Origin: Kribbella sp. CA-293567
Lineage (GTDB): Bacteria; Actinomycetota; Actinomycetes; Propionibacteriales; Kribbellaceae
DNA length: 64,000 nucleotides
Assembly: GCF_027627575.1 (NCBI RefSeq)
Contig: NZ_CP114065.1
Location: 4,402,001-4,466,000, forward strand
Reading direction: 5' to 3'
Shown piece by piece: positions 23,708-32,322 of this stretch. Positions within the stretch are counted from its first letter, which is position 1. Every line of letters starts with the position of its first letter. Made by a program: the position numbers and the translations under genes. Under the pieces are notes generated by a model. The model was not told the origin of the DNA, searched no databases, and saw nothing but the letters and a program-made list of their open reading frames with translations.

Positions 23708-24795
23708 CAGTTCAGCACCCCTCCGGTCGGTACGACGGCACCGACTGCTCGCGCAGCCTGCAACAGTCCGTCGAGCCCCGACCTCTCGATCAGTACGCCG
23801 TTACGCCGCTGCTCGGCAGCACGCTCGGCCTCGATCTCCCCCGGCACGTAGAGCCGGTCCACTCCCGGAGCCGCCGCGCTGCCACGCACCCGCTCCGCCA
23901 GAGCCGACGACCGCTGCCGGAACCCGTCGAGTCCACCCAGCAACTCCGGGTCGATCGCCAGGAACAGGTGAGCGCAGTCGTTCGGCCGATCCGGTTCGCG
24001 GTACAGCGGGCGAACCTGGTCGCCCCAGCCGCCACCACTCAGTACGCCGGTCAGCACGTCGATCATCAACGCCAGCCCGAATCCCTTGTGCCCGGCGGCC
24101 GGCAGCAGCATCCCCAGCACGGCGGCCTCCGCGTCCGTCGTCGGTACGCCGGCCTGGTCCGTCGCCCAGCCGTCCGGGATCGACCGGCCGGCCGACGCCG
24201 CCAGCCGGATCTTGCCCAGGGCAACGGCCGACAACGCCATGTCCAGCACGATCTCCGGGCCACCCTCGGTCGGTACCGCGATCGCCAGCGGGTTGTTGCC
24301 GACGATCCGCTCGGCGCCACCGGGCGCCGGCATCAGCGGGGTCGTGTTCGACATCGCGATCCCCAGGCAGCCGGCCTGCGCGGCCTGCACGGCCCAGCGA
24401 CTGGCCGCACCGAAGTGGTGAGCGTTGCGGACCGAGACCAGGCCGATGCCGTACCTGCCGGCCCGCTCGATCGCGTGCCCCATCGCCTGCGGGCTGGAGA
24501 GCTGACCCATCCCGCCACGCGCGTCGACCACCACTGCCGCGCCGGCGTCGTGCAGCAGGTCGAGCTCGTGTTCCCGGGTGACACCGCCCGAGTTCAGCCG
24601 TTCGACGTACATCGGGACGAGCATCACGCCGTGCGAGCTGACACCGCGCAGATCGGCCTCGACCAGCGCGACGGCGATCCTGGTCGCGTCGGTCGGCTCG
24701 AAGCCCAGCGCGCTGAAGACGGCCGAGACGGTGGCTTCCAGCCACGCGGGCCGGACGAGCACCTGGCGGTCGGCGTCGGAGGCCTGGGTGGTCAT
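23707..24795 (-). CDS. Ldh-family NAD(P)-dependent dehydrogenase (malate/ureidoglycolate type)
   Basis: A 362-residue member of the type-2 malate/L-lactate dehydrogenase family (also ureidoglycolate, sulfolactate and delta-1-piperideine-2-carboxylate enzymes). Hallmarks are ALVEADLRGVSSHGV, SVRNAHHFGAASRWA, MSNTTPLMPAPGG, GNNPLAIAVP and HKGFGLALMIDVLTGVLSG. It is coupled to the permease gene by ATGA (24792-24795). The family reduces or oxidises 2-hydroxy acids or cyclic imino acids; the latter would fit with RidA. Confidence 0.87.
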   Translation of the reverse strand: MTTQASDADRQVLVRPAWLEATVSAVFSALGFEPTDATRIAVALVEADLRGVSSHGVMLVPMYVERLNSGGVTREHELDLLHDAGAAVVVDARGGMGQLSSPQAMGHAIERAGRYGIGLVSVRNAHHFGAASRWAVQAAQAGCLGIAMSNTTPLMPAPGGAERIVGNNPLAIAVPTEGGPEIVLDMALSAVALGKIRLAASAGRSIPDGWATDQAGVPTTDAEAAVLGMLLPAAGHKGFGLALMIDVLTGVLSGGGWGDQVRPLYREPDRPNDCAHLFLAIDPELLGGLDGFRQRSSALAERVRGSAAAPGVDRLYVPGEIEAERAAEQRRNGVLIERSGLDGLLQAARAVGAVVPTGGVLN

Positions 24796-25571
24796 CGGGA
24801 CTCCCGTGCCCAGGGCAGCAGCATGTGCTCCAGCAGTACGAGCCCGTAGAACAAGACGATGGCGACGATGCTGAGCAACGTCATCGCGGCGAAGGCCAGC
24901 GCGGTGTCGGCGTTGGCGCCGGAGTTGGTGATCACGTAGCCCAGGCCGGAGGTGGCGCCGACGAACTCGGCGATCACCGACCCGATCACGGCCAGCGAGA
25001 TCGCCACCTTCAGCCCGGTGAAGATCTGCGGCAGCGCGTACTTGAGCCGCAGCTTGAAGAACTCCTGCGTCTTGCTCGCGTTCAGCGACCGGAGCAGCTC
25101 GACCAGCTCGGCCGGGGTCGACTTCATCCCGCTGGCGGTCGAGATCACGATCGGGAAGAAGCAGACCAGCAGCACCATCAGGACCTTCGGCCACTGGCCG
25201 AACCCGAACCAGACCACCAGCAGCGGCGCGATCGCGATCTTCGGGATCGCGTTCACGGCCAGCAGCAGCGGGTAGAGCAGCCGCTCGACGATCACCGAGC
25301 GGACGATCGCCAGCGCGACCGGTACGCCGACCAGGATCGACAGCGCGAATCCCTCGACGGTCTCCACCAGGGAGACCCAGGTGTGCTCCATCAGGTAGGC
25401 GGGCTGAAGCTTGAAGGCGGTGATCACGTCGCCGGGGTCGGGCAGCAGGTAGGAGTCGATCGAGAACACGATGGTGGCCAGCCACCACAGCGCGATGGCC
25501 AGCACCAGACCGACGAACGGCAGCAGCACCGCCGCGGTCCGGGAGTCGGCCAGCCAGGAACGTTTGGTCAT
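24792..25571 (-). CDS. ABC transporter permease (SsuC/ThiX-like)
   Basis: A 259-residue inner-membrane permease with about six helices and the EAA-type loop ELVELLRSLNASKTQEFFKLRLKYALPQIF (only part quoted by position; it lies near residues 150-180). It belongs to the nitrate/sulfonate/taurine-type importer family that pairs with NMT1-like binding proteins. Both ends overlap neighbours by ATGA. It likely imports the small aromatic or N-containing substrate degraded by the downstream genes. Confidence 0.88.
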   Translation of the reverse strand: MTKRSWLADSRTAAVLLPFVGLVLAIALWWLATIVFSIDSYLLPDPGDVITAFKLQPAYLMEHTWVSLVETVEGFALSILVGVPVALAIVRSVIVERLLYPLLLAVNAIPKIAIAPLLVVWFGFGQWPKVLMVLLVCFFPIVISTASGMKSTPAELVELLRSLNASKTQEFFKLRLKYALPQIFTGLKVAISLAVIGSVIAEFVGATSGLGYVITNSGANADTALAFAAMTLLSIVAIVLFYGLVLLEHMLLPWARESR

Positions 25572-26365
25572 CGCAGGGCCTCGGGCAGGTCGGCCGGTCG
25601 CTCCTGCTCGGACAGCAGGCTGTGCAGCCGGGCGCTGATCTGCGCCACCTCGGTCAGGTGCGCGTTCTGGCCCAGGCTGCGGGGCCGGGGAATCCCGATC
25701 TCGACGATCTCGCGCAGCCGGCCGGGCCGCGGCGTCAGCACGACCACCCGGTCGGCCAGTACGACGGCCTCCTCGATCGAGTGGGTGACGAAGACGATCG
25801 TGGTGGCCAGTTCCATCTGGATCCGCTGCAGCTCCGCCGACAGTTCGGTCCGGGTCAGCGCGTCGAGCGCCGAGAACGGCTCGTCCATCAGCATCACCTT
25901 GGGGCTGCGGATCAGCGACCGGCACAACGACACCCGCTGCTGCATTCCGCCGGACAGCTCGTGCGGGAGCCGGTTCTCGAACCCCTTGAGCCCGACCAGC
26001 TCCAGCAACTCGTGTGCCCGGTCCTTGTACTGCGTCTTGTCGCGCTGCTCGTCGCCGCCGGAGATCTCCACCGGCAGCATCACGTTCGACACCACCGACC
26101 GCCACGGCAGCAGGGCCGGTCGCTGGAACATGAAGGAGACGTCCCGGCGGGGACCGGTGACGGCCTCACCCGCCACCTCGACCCCGCCGGACGTCGGTGC
26201 CAGCAGTCCCGCGATCAGCCGGAGCAGTGTGGACTTGCCACAACCGGACCGGCCGATCAGCGTGACGAACTCGTTCTCCTGGACGTGCAGGTCGATTCCC
26301 TCGAGTGCCCGGACCTCTCCCCCGCGGCCTTCGAAGACCTGTCCCACGCCGTCCAGCCGGATCAT
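25568..26365 (-). CDS. ABC transporter ATP-binding protein (SsuB/TauB-like)
   Basis: A 265-residue ATPase with Walker A GRSGCGKST, Q-loop FMFQRPALLPW, signature LSGGMQQRVSL, Walker B VMLMDEPFSALD and H-loop VFVTHSIEEAV. It is typical of sulfonate/taurine/pyrimidine-type importers. It sits between the binding protein (one base gap) and the permease (ATGA overlap), forming a complete importer. Confidence 0.92.
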   Translation of the reverse strand: MIRLDGVGQVFEGRGGEVRALEGIDLHVQENEFVTLIGRSGCGKSTLLRLIAGLLAPTSGGVEVAGEAVTGPRRDVSFMFQRPALLPWRSVVSNVMLPVEISGGDEQRDKTQYKDRAHELLELVGLKGFENRLPHELSGGMQQRVSLCRSLIRSPKVMLMDEPFSALDALTRTELSAELQRIQMELATTIVFVTHSIEEAVVLADRVVVLTPRPGRLREIVEIGIPRPRSLGQNAHLTEVAQISARLHSLLSEQERPADLPEALR

Positions 26366-26366
26366 G

Positions 26367-27416
26367 TCAGCCTCTGGGAGCCAGGTCGGCGTTCACGACG
26401 TCGGCCGGCGTGATCGACTTGGCCGGGATCACCTCGTACTTGGTCAGGTCGTCGATGACCCGCTGGACCCGGTCGGAGTCGACCTCGCCCAGAGCACCCT
26501 TGAACTCGTCGGGCTTGGCGTACTTCTTCATCAGCTCGAGCTCCTTGGCGGCCACCGTGACGTTGGTGTCCGGCACGTACTTCTGCAGGATCTTCGCCGC
26601 GGCTGCCGGGTCGGCCAGCGCGTCGGTCAGACCCTTGAGCAGCGCCTCGGTGAACTTCTTCACCTGGGTGCCGTTGTCCTTGACCAGGTCGTCCCGCGCG
26701 ATGATCGCGTTGCCGTAGAGGTCCTGCACCTTGTCGCCGTACGGCAGTACGACGGCCTTGCGCTTCTTCTCCTTGTCGGCCGCCTCGACCAGCGGCAGGC
26801 CGACCACGAACTGGCCGATGCCGTCGACCTTGTTGTTGGCGAGCAGCGCCGGCAGGCCCGGCGGCGGTGACGGCACGAACTCGACCGAGTTCTTGTCGAT
26901 CCCCACCTGCTGCGCGTACAGCGGGAAGGTCACCTGGTTGGTCGAACCGGGCTGGTCGCCGATCCGGGTCTTCTCGCCGTTGGCCTTGACCAGCGACTTC
27001 GGGTCGCGATCCTTGATCTGCCCGCCGTCGAGAGCGACGATCGCCGCCATCGAGCGCTGGTGGATCATCCCGACCGTGGTGACCGGAAGCTTCTGCTTGG
27101 CCAGCGTGATCATCACCGCGGTGAAGTCACCGATGCCGTAGTCGGCCTGACCGCCGGCGACGATCTTCATCACGTCGACGGTGCCCTTGCCCGGCGTGAT
27201 CGTCACGTCCAGCCCGGCATCCTTGAAGTAGCCCTTCTCCAGGGCGACATACGCGTAGGCCTCGCGGCCGAAAGTGCCGAAAGAGGTCAGATAGCTGACC
27301 TTCTCCAGTTTCGCGTCCCCGTTCGCGCCCGTCGAGCTGTCGTCGTTGCACGCGCTCACTCCGGTAGCGAGTGCAAGTACCGCCACCAGGGCGACGGCCG
27401 AACGTCTGAACCTCAT
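26367..27416 (-). CDS. NMT1/THI5-like ABC substrate-binding lipoprotein
   Basis: A 349-residue exported protein. The signal peptide MRFRRSAVALVAVLALATG runs into a lipobox VSAC, giving a lipidated Cys23. The mature part has the NMT1 fold (EKGYFKDAGLDVTITPGKG, GGQADYGIGDF). It is the first gene of the catabolic operon, behind a strong palindrome at 27436-27458. Ligand unknown; relatives bind taurine, sulfonates, pyrimidine precursors or aromatic acids. Confidence 0.88.
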   Translation of the reverse strand: MRFRRSAVALVAVLALATGVSACNDDSSTGANGDAKLEKVSYLTSFGTFGREAYAYVALEKGYFKDAGLDVTITPGKGTVDVMKIVAGGQADYGIGDFTAVMITLAKQKLPVTTVGMIHQRSMAAIVALDGGQIKDRDPKSLVKANGEKTRIGDQPGSTNQVTFPLYAQQVGIDKNSVEFVPSPPPGLPALLANNKVDGIGQFVVGLPLVEAADKEKKRKAVVLPYGDKVQDLYGNAIIARDDLVKDNGTQVKKFTEALLKGLTDALADPAAAAKILQKYVPDTNVTVAAKELELMKKYAKPDEFKGALGEVDSDRVQRVIDDLTKYEVIPAKSITPADVVNADLAPRG

Positions 27417-27435
27417 GCAGGACCTCTCCTCTCCG

Positions 27436-27458
27436 ATATTTGATCAAACATCAAATAT
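27436..27458. promoter_or_regulatory. 23-bp operator palindrome upstream of the importer/catabolic operon
   Basis: Perfect 9-bp arms ATATTTGAT and ATCAAATAT flank CAAAC. Inside lies a second 10-bp palindrome TTTGATCAAA (27439-27448). The site is 20 bp upstream of the binding-protein start in an AT-rich pocket, as expected for an operator overlapping the core promoter. The GntR regulators encoded at 21675 and 16204 are the likely binders. Confidence 0.75.
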
Positions 27459-27890
27459 GGAAGGGTGGTCAATCGGCCCTCGGGGACTTCACAGTGTCTT
27501 TACGTAACGCTTCTGACACTGTCCGGGTCCCCTCAGAACCCGACTGCCGCCCGTCCTGGAGCCGTTTCCCCATGCCCCTCCGTCACCGGAAGGGCACCCC
27601 GCCCCGACCACAGACCGTACCCGTCCGGACAGCAGATCGCGACGCCCGTACGGACCGAACGTGGCGGGCGCGGGACAAATTTGTGTAAACCCGGCCGCAC
27701 TGTGACCTCTGTCATGCAAACGCTCTCTTGAGCTGGGAACAGACATCGGTCCGCGAACGTTCGAGCGGAGCCGGCAGGTCGTCCCCAGTCGCCCCGCCGT
27801 CCGTCGCTCCGCCGTCCGTCGCTCCGGCGAGGGATCCGCTTCCCCCGGGCGAGGGAGCCGATCGCGGAAGCGGACTGGGAGGATGGGTTC
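27459..27890. other. Divergent intergenic region, no gene seen
   Basis: About 430 bp between the catabolic operon and the sensor-kinase gene. It holds a 10-bp palindrome ACAAATTTGT (27675-27684) and TGAC-CTCT-GTCA (27703-27714), either of which could serve the kinase promoter. The short open frames have no ribosome-binding site or motif support. The last 100 bp contains a GTCCGTCGCTCC direct repeat. Confidence 0.4.
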
Positions 27891-29147
27891 GTGGCCAACG
27901 TCCTGGTGCGAGGGTCGACCTACCTGCGCTGGGTCTATCTGCTGCTCGGCGCAGCCCTGGTGCTTGCCTTCATTTTGGTCGACAGCGCGCTGGTGGCGCT
28001 GATCGACGGTCTGGCGCTGCCCAAGGTGCTGAGCGTCATCCTGGTCGTGCTGGTCGCGGCGACGCCGCCCCTCGTGCTGGGCATGCTGCCGGCAGTCCGC
28101 GAGGTGGAGGGCATCGCGGTCGAGTCGCTGCTCGGCGTCCGCTTCGAGGAGCGCCCACTCGGCCCGTCCCGGACCTGGCCGCAGCGCCGCCGGACGGCTG
28201 CCTGGTTCTGCCTGCACCTGGCCGCGGGCGGTTTCGTCGGCGTCCTCAGCACGATCGTCTTCGGCCTCGGCGGGGTGTTGCTGGCGGCCCCCTTCCGCTC
28301 CCCCGGCAGCCACGAACTGATGCCCAGCCTGGACTACCGGGTGACCGGCCGCTGGACCGACTTCTGGATGCCGGCAGCAACGATCGCGGCGATCGTCGCG
28401 CTCATCCTGCTCTCGGCCGGCATCGGCGCCCTGCTCGCGGCGGCGGCTCCCCGATTGCTCGGCCCGACCCCGGCCGAGCGGATCGAGCTGCTGGAACGCC
28501 GTACCGCGACCCTTGCCGAGCGCAACCGGCTGGCTCGTGAGCTGCACGACAGCGTCGGCCACACCCTCAGCCTGGTCACCATCCAGGCCGCCGCGGCGCG
28601 CCGGGTGCTGGCCACGGATCCAGCCTTCGCCGAGACCGCGCTGGCCGCGATGGAGACCTCCGCCCGGGCTGCCCTCGCCGATCTCGATCACGTTCTCGGG
28701 TTGCTGCGCGACGACCGCCGGCCAGGCGCCGCGACCGCTCCGCAGGCGACCCTGGGGAACCTCGACCGGCTGGTGGAGGCGACTCGGGCGGGTGGCATCG
28801 CGGTCGGCGTCCGGCGTACGGGAGATCTTGAGCAGTTGCCTGCGGCGGTCTCGCGGGAGGCGTACCGGATCGTCCAGGAAGGACTGACCAACGCGATCCG
28901 GCACGCGGGCCGCCCGGCGGACGAGGTCAGCGTCGAGGTGCTGATCAGTCTGGACAAGTCCGGTCTGCTGCTGGAGCTGGCCAACCCGGTCACCGTGGGC
29001 ACGGCCGACCACTCTGGCGGCGGCCGAGGGCTGGCCGGTATCCGTGAAAGAGTCGCCGTACTTCGCGGCACCGTCGAAGCCGGTCCGGTCGCGGATCACT
29101 GGCGGCTCGCCGTCACCTTGCCGGTCGCTGTCACGACCAAGACCTGA
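27891..29147 (+). CDS. NarL-type two-component sensor histidine kinase
   Basis: A 418-residue membrane kinase. About four transmembrane helices fill residues 1-200 (VYLLLGAALVLAFILVDSAL first), with no large extracellular domain. A HisKA_3 dimerisation box follows, with the phospho-acceptor His in RLARELHDSVGHTLSLV. The HATPase domain has EAYRIVQEGLTNAIRHAG and GGGRGLAGIRERV. Signal unknown. GTG 27891 follows GGGAGG. It forms a pair with the response regulator 35 bp downstream. Confidence 0.9.
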   Translation: MANVLVRGSTYLRWVYLLLGAALVLAFILVDSALVALIDGLALPKVLSVILVVLVAATPPLVLGMLPAVREVEGIAVESLLGVRFEERPLGPSRTWPQRRRTAAWFCLHLAAGGFVGVLSTIVFGLGGVLLAAPFRSPGSHELMPSLDYRVTGRWTDFWMPAATIAAIVALILLSAGIGALLAAAAPRLLGPTPAERIELLERRTATLAERNRLARELHDSVGHTLSLVTIQAAAARRVLATDPAFAETALAAMETSARAALADLDHVLGLLRDDRRPGAATAPQATLGNLDRLVEATRAGGIAVGVRRTGDLEQLPAAVSREAYRIVQEGLTNAIRHAGRPADEVSVEVLISLDKSGLLLELANPVTVGTADHSGGGRGLAGIRERVAVLRGTVEAGPVADHWRLAVTLPVAVTTKT

Positions 29148-29182
29148 CCAGCGCGGTGGGTGAAGCAGAGATGGAGAACACA

Positions 29183-29836
29183 GTGCAGATATCGGTGGTC
29201 GTGGTGGACGACGAGCCGCTGATCCGCAGCGGGCTGCGCGCCATCATCGACGCGGAGCCCGACCTGACCGTCGTCGGTGAGGCCGGCGACGGCGCCGAGG
29301 TGCTGCCCGTGGTCCGGCGAGCCCGGCCGGACGTCGTCCTGATGGACGTCCGAATGCCGGCCGTCGACGGCATCCAGGCGACCCGCCTGCTGCTCGACGG
29401 ACTGGACCCGGCGCCGCGCGTGCTGGTGGTGACCACCTTCGAGAACGACGACTACGTGTACGACGCGCTACGGGCGGGCGCCTCCGGGTTCCTGCTCAAG
29501 CGCACTCCCCCGGACGACATCATCGCGGCGATCCGCACGGTCGCGGGCAGCGAGTCACTGCTGTTCCCGGAGGCCATCCGGGCGCTCGCCCTCGCGCATG
29601 TCGGGCAGGCCCAGCAGGCGAGCGGCCTCGACGAGTACCAGCTGACTGAGCGCGAGCAGGAGGTACTGCGGCTGATGGCCCGCGGCCTGTCGAACGCGGA
29701 GATCGCCAAGGAGCTGATCCTGGGCGTTCAAACGATCAAGACCCATGTCGCCAATCTGCTGGCCAAACTGGGCGCCCGGGACCGGACCCAAGCCGTCATC
29801 CAGGCCTACGAGTCCGGTTTCGTCCCGCTCCGCTGA
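29183..29836 (+). CDS. NarL/LuxR-type response regulator
   Basis: A 217-residue regulator with a receiver domain (acidic pair VVVDDEP, phospho-acceptor D55 in VVLMDVRMP, Lys in FLLKRTPP) and a C-terminal LuxR helix-turn-helix (LTEREQEVLRLMARGLSNAE, IKTHVANLLAKLGARDR). The start is taken as GTG 29183 because GGAG lies six bases upstream; in-frame starts at 29156 and 29171 have poorer sites and would add residues outside the usual family length. Partner of the preceding kinase. Confidence 0.92.
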   Translation: MQISVVVVDDEPLIRSGLRAIIDAEPDLTVVGEAGDGAEVLPVVRRARPDVVLMDVRMPAVDGIQATRLLLDGLDPAPRVLVVTTFENDDYVYDALRAGASGFLLKRTPPDDIIAAIRTVAGSESLLFPEAIRALALAHVGQAQQASGLDEYQLTEREQEVLRLMARGLSNAEIAKELILGVQTIKTHVANLLAKLGARDRTQAVIQAYESGFVPLR

Positions 29837-29912
29837 TCCTCGACGCCGATCCGTCGACGCGGATCTGCTCTGCGCGGACCCTCTCACTGAGCGCCTCGCT
29901 CCAGACCAGCCT

Positions 29913-29997
29913 GCCGGGACCGGTGGTGCTGATCCCCTTGCCGCTGATCCCCTAGCGCTGATGCCCCAGCGCTGATTCAGGCTGCGCCGGTCCCGGC
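29913..29997. terminator. Convergent-gene inverted repeat enclosing 14-bp direct repeats
   Basis: GCCGGGACCGG (29913-29923) is perfectly complementary to CCGGTCCCGGC (29987-29997). The loop contains three and a half copies of a 14/15-bp unit beginning GCTGAT (29928, 29943, 29957, 29971). It lies between the convergent response-regulator and MarR genes and could serve as a bidirectional terminator, although the loop is long and no T-run follows. Confidence 0.5.
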
Positions 29998-30002
29998 GCC
30001 GA

Positions 30003-30530
30003 TCAGGTGTCGGCTGGGTCGACGCCTTCTTCGACCAGGCTGCAGGCGTTGTGCAGCGGGTCGATCCGGTCCGCCTGCACGGCGATCCGCTGGAGCAGCA
30101 TCCGGAAGACCATCCGCTCACCGTCGTCCAGGCCGCCCATCACGGCGTCCTCGCTGGCCGCGAGCCGGCGCTCCAGATCGCAGAGCACCTCTCGCCCCTG
30201 ATCGGTCGGCGCGATCAGCCGAGCGCGACGGTCGGCCGGATCGGCCTGCCGCTGAACCAGGCCGGCCTTCTCCAGGTCGTCCAGCAGGTACGTCATCACC
30301 GTGCGATCGACCCCGAGTTGCGCAGCCAGCTCGAGCTGGCGCTTCGGCCCCTCACCGATGCTCGTCGCGAGCACCTGGTATCCCCGGGGACCACCCGGGA
30401 CGTCTTTCAAGGCGTCGGTCGCCGCCTTCGCGTACCGCCGGAAGACAACCCCGAGCGCCCAGCCGAGATCCGCCTCGACCGAGGTACCGCGAGCTGCCCG
30501 AGCTGCTGTTTCGGGCGACGGACTGGTCAT
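30003..30530 (-). CDS. MarR-family regulator
   Basis: A 175-residue winged-helix regulator with LELAAQLGVDRTVMTYLLDDLEKAGLVQR as the recognition region (residues ~65-95) and the DPADRRARLIAPTDQG wing. ATG 30530 is preferred over ATG 30539 because GGAA precedes it. It is divergent from an azoreductase gene and probably represses it, responding to quinones or other electrophiles as related MarR/azoreductase pairs do. Confidence 0.87.
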   Translation of the reverse strand: MTSPSPETAARAARGTSVEADLGWALGVVFRRYAKAATDALKDVPGGPRGYQVLATSIGEGPKRQLELAAQLGVDRTVMTYLLDDLEKAGLVQRQADPADRRARLIAPTDQGREVLCDLERRLAASEDAVMGGLDDGERMVFRMLLQRIAVQADRIDPLHNACSLVEEGVDPADT

Positions 30531-30574
30531 GAGTTCCATCGTACGGGGTCCAAACGCCAGGAATACGATCTAAC

Positions 30575-30604
30575 TTGAATATGTTCTGTTCTACAGACTA
30601 TCTT
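30575..30604 (+). promoter_or_regulatory. Promoter and candidate MarR site for the azoreductase gene
   Basis: TTGAAT (30575-30580) and TATCTT (30599-30604) are separated by 18 bp, a good SigA-type promoter. TGTTCT and AGAACA flank the -10 element as a 6-bp inverted repeat (about 30587-30611), and GAATATGTTC covers the -35 edge. MarR binding here would block transcription. Confidence 0.6.
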
Positions 30605-30655
30605 GAGAACAGCTCAGCTCGAGCTCTACCAGTTCTGTTTTGAGAGAGGAACGAC

Positions 30656-31324
30656 ATGACCACCCTCCTTCGCGTCGACGCCAGCATCCGGGTCGACGGT
30701 TCCGTCAGCCGAGCGCTGGCCGACAGTGCCGAGGCAGCCTGGCGCGCGGAACACCCGGACGGCGTCGTGGTTCGGCGCGACCTCGGTCGCCACCCGCTCC
30801 CGTCGAATGCCTGGCCTGCCGCGGTGACCGGCAAAATGGGTCTGGACGCCGGTGCGGACGCCGACCGTGCGGACGTCGCCGAGGCGACGGCGCTGGCCGC
30901 CGATCTGGCCGCGGAGCTGAAGAGCGCCGACGCGGTGCTGCTCGCCGTACCGCTGTACAACTACGGCCTTTCCCAGCACATCAAGACCTGGATCGACCTG
31001 CTGCTGATCGACAACGAGCTGGTGAGCGGACCTGGGCCGGTTCAGGGCAAGCCGATCATCTTCACGCTGGCCCGCGGCGGTGGCTACGGCGCCGGTACTC
31101 CGCGCGAGGGCTGGGACCACGCGACGCCGTACCTGGAGCGCGTCTTCGGTGACATGTTCGGTATGAGGGTCCGGCAGGCCGTCGCCGAGCTGACGCTCGC
31201 ATCGGTCACCCCGGCGATGGCCGAACTGATTCCTGCCTCCAAGATCGCGGAGGAAGAGGCGCACGTCAGCGCGAAGGAGCACGGCGTCGCCGTCGCCAAG
31301 GAGCTCACGGCCGCCGCTGTCTGA
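30656..31324 (+). CDS. azoR: FMN-dependent NADH-azoreductase/quinone reductase
   Basis: A 222-residue flavodoxin-like protein. Phosphate-binding loop near the N-terminus (RVDASIRVDGSVSRALAD), the VPLYNYGLSQHIKTWIDLL motif that contacts the FMN ring, and TLARGGGYGAGTP are all characteristic of AzoR. It reduces quinones, azo dyes or nitro compounds with two electrons from NAD(P)H. GAGAGGA precedes ATG 30656. Likely controlled by the divergent MarR protein. Confidence 0.87.
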   Translation: MTTLLRVDASIRVDGSVSRALADSAEAAWRAEHPDGVVVRRDLGRHPLPSNAWPAAVTGKMGLDAGADADRADVAEATALAADLAAELKSADAVLLAVPLYNYGLSQHIKTWIDLLLIDNELVSGPGPVQGKPIIFTLARGGGYGAGTPREGWDHATPYLERVFGDMFGMRVRQAVAELTLASVTPAMAELIPASKIAEEEAHVSAKEHGVAVAKELTAAAV

Positions 31325-31405
31325 TCGGCCCCGTCATAGGCCGAAGTCTCTGGCCTGACTCTTCGGCCGAACTCTCTGCTGGTGCCGTGCTCGAGCCGGC
31401 ACCCG

Positions 31406-32254
31406 TCAGATGGTTCGCCAAGTGGAGAGCGTCACCGACAAAGTGACCTCCGCCGGATCAGCCAGTACTGCGATCCGCTCCGCCAGCTCGGCCTTAGCCG
31501 TGTGCCGCGCGCTCGGCGTCATCGCCACCAGCCGCTCGACCGCCGCATGGTCGAGACGCATCGTCACCTCGACGCTTTCGCTCCCGGTCCGCCGGAACGA
31601 ACCGGACAACGACTCGGTGAGCCGACGTTCCTTCTCCTCGTCCACCTTCACCAGCCCCAGCACTCCGATCAGCTCGGTCAGGTGAGCCTGGTTGGGCGTG
31701 ACCACCAGCAGGACTCCCCCGGCCGCAAGAATCCGCGCCATCTCGGTGGCGTTGCGGGGCGCGAAGACGTTGAGCACCACTCGCGCCGCGCCGTCGAGCA
31801 CTGGCAGCTCTCGCCACGCGTCGCTGACCACAGCTCCGATCCGCTCCGGATCGACCTTCGCTGCCCGCCGCGCCGCGTATCGCGAGACGTCCAGCGCCAA
31901 CCCACGCACCCCTGGCCGAACACCGACGACGCCTTCGAGGTAGTAGCCGGTTCCGGCCCCCACCTCGACCACCAGCTCCTCCGCGCTGCTCTTCTCCAGC
32001 GCCTCCGCGCTTGCGGTCGCCAGCGCCTCGCGGATCGGCAGGTAGAACCCGCCCGCGAGGAACGCCTCGCGCGCCTCGACCATCTCCGCCGAGTCGCCCT
32101 CGATCCCGGTAGAGGCCGAGGGCAACAGGTTGAGGTAGCCCTGCTTGGCGAGGTCGAACGCGTGCCGCTGGGGACAGTTCGCCGTACGGCCGGCCAAGGT
32201 CAGTGCGTCGCGGCAGACCGGGCAACGCAGTACGGAGACCAGGTCGGGATGCAC
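31406..32254 (-). CDS. RlmA/TlrB-like 23S rRNA (guanine-N1) methyltransferase
   Basis: A 282-residue protein with an N-terminal zinc ribbon (LRCPVCRDALTLAGRTANC then PQRHAFDLAKQGYLNLLP) and a SAM-binding domain (VVEVGAGTGYYLEGVV, LALDVSRYAARRA, VLNVFAPRNATEMAR). This architecture is that of RlmA(I) (G745) and RlmA(II)/TlrB (G748), which methylate helix 35 of 23S rRNA. In Gram-positive producers TlrB confers tylosin/mycinamicin resistance together with other methylations, so a modest macrolide-resistance role is possible. The exact target base cannot be read from sequence. Confidence 0.85.
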   Translation of the reverse strand: MHPDLVSVLRCPVCRDALTLAGRTANCPQRHAFDLAKQGYLNLLPSASTGIEGDSAEMVEAREAFLAGGFYLPIREALATASAEALEKSSAEELVVEVGAGTGYYLEGVVGVRPGVRGLALDVSRYAARRAAKVDPERIGAVVSDAWRELPVLDGAARVVLNVFAPRNATEMARILAAGGVLLVVTPNQAHLTELIGVLGLVKVDEEKERRLTESLSGSFRRTGSESVEVTMRLDHAAVERLVAMTPSARHTAKAELAERIAVLADPAEVTLSVTLSTWRTI

Positions 32255-32322
32255 AACGGCGAGACTAAGGCATTTTCAACGCGGGCCGGAGTCGCGGTGT
32301 CTGCCGGCGACTCAGCTCGGGC

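Noticed and set aside
31406..32254. Dedicated macrolide-resistance gene
   Set aside because: RlmA/TlrB proteins are often housekeeping rRNA modifiers, and no antibiotic biosynthetic cluster is in the window.
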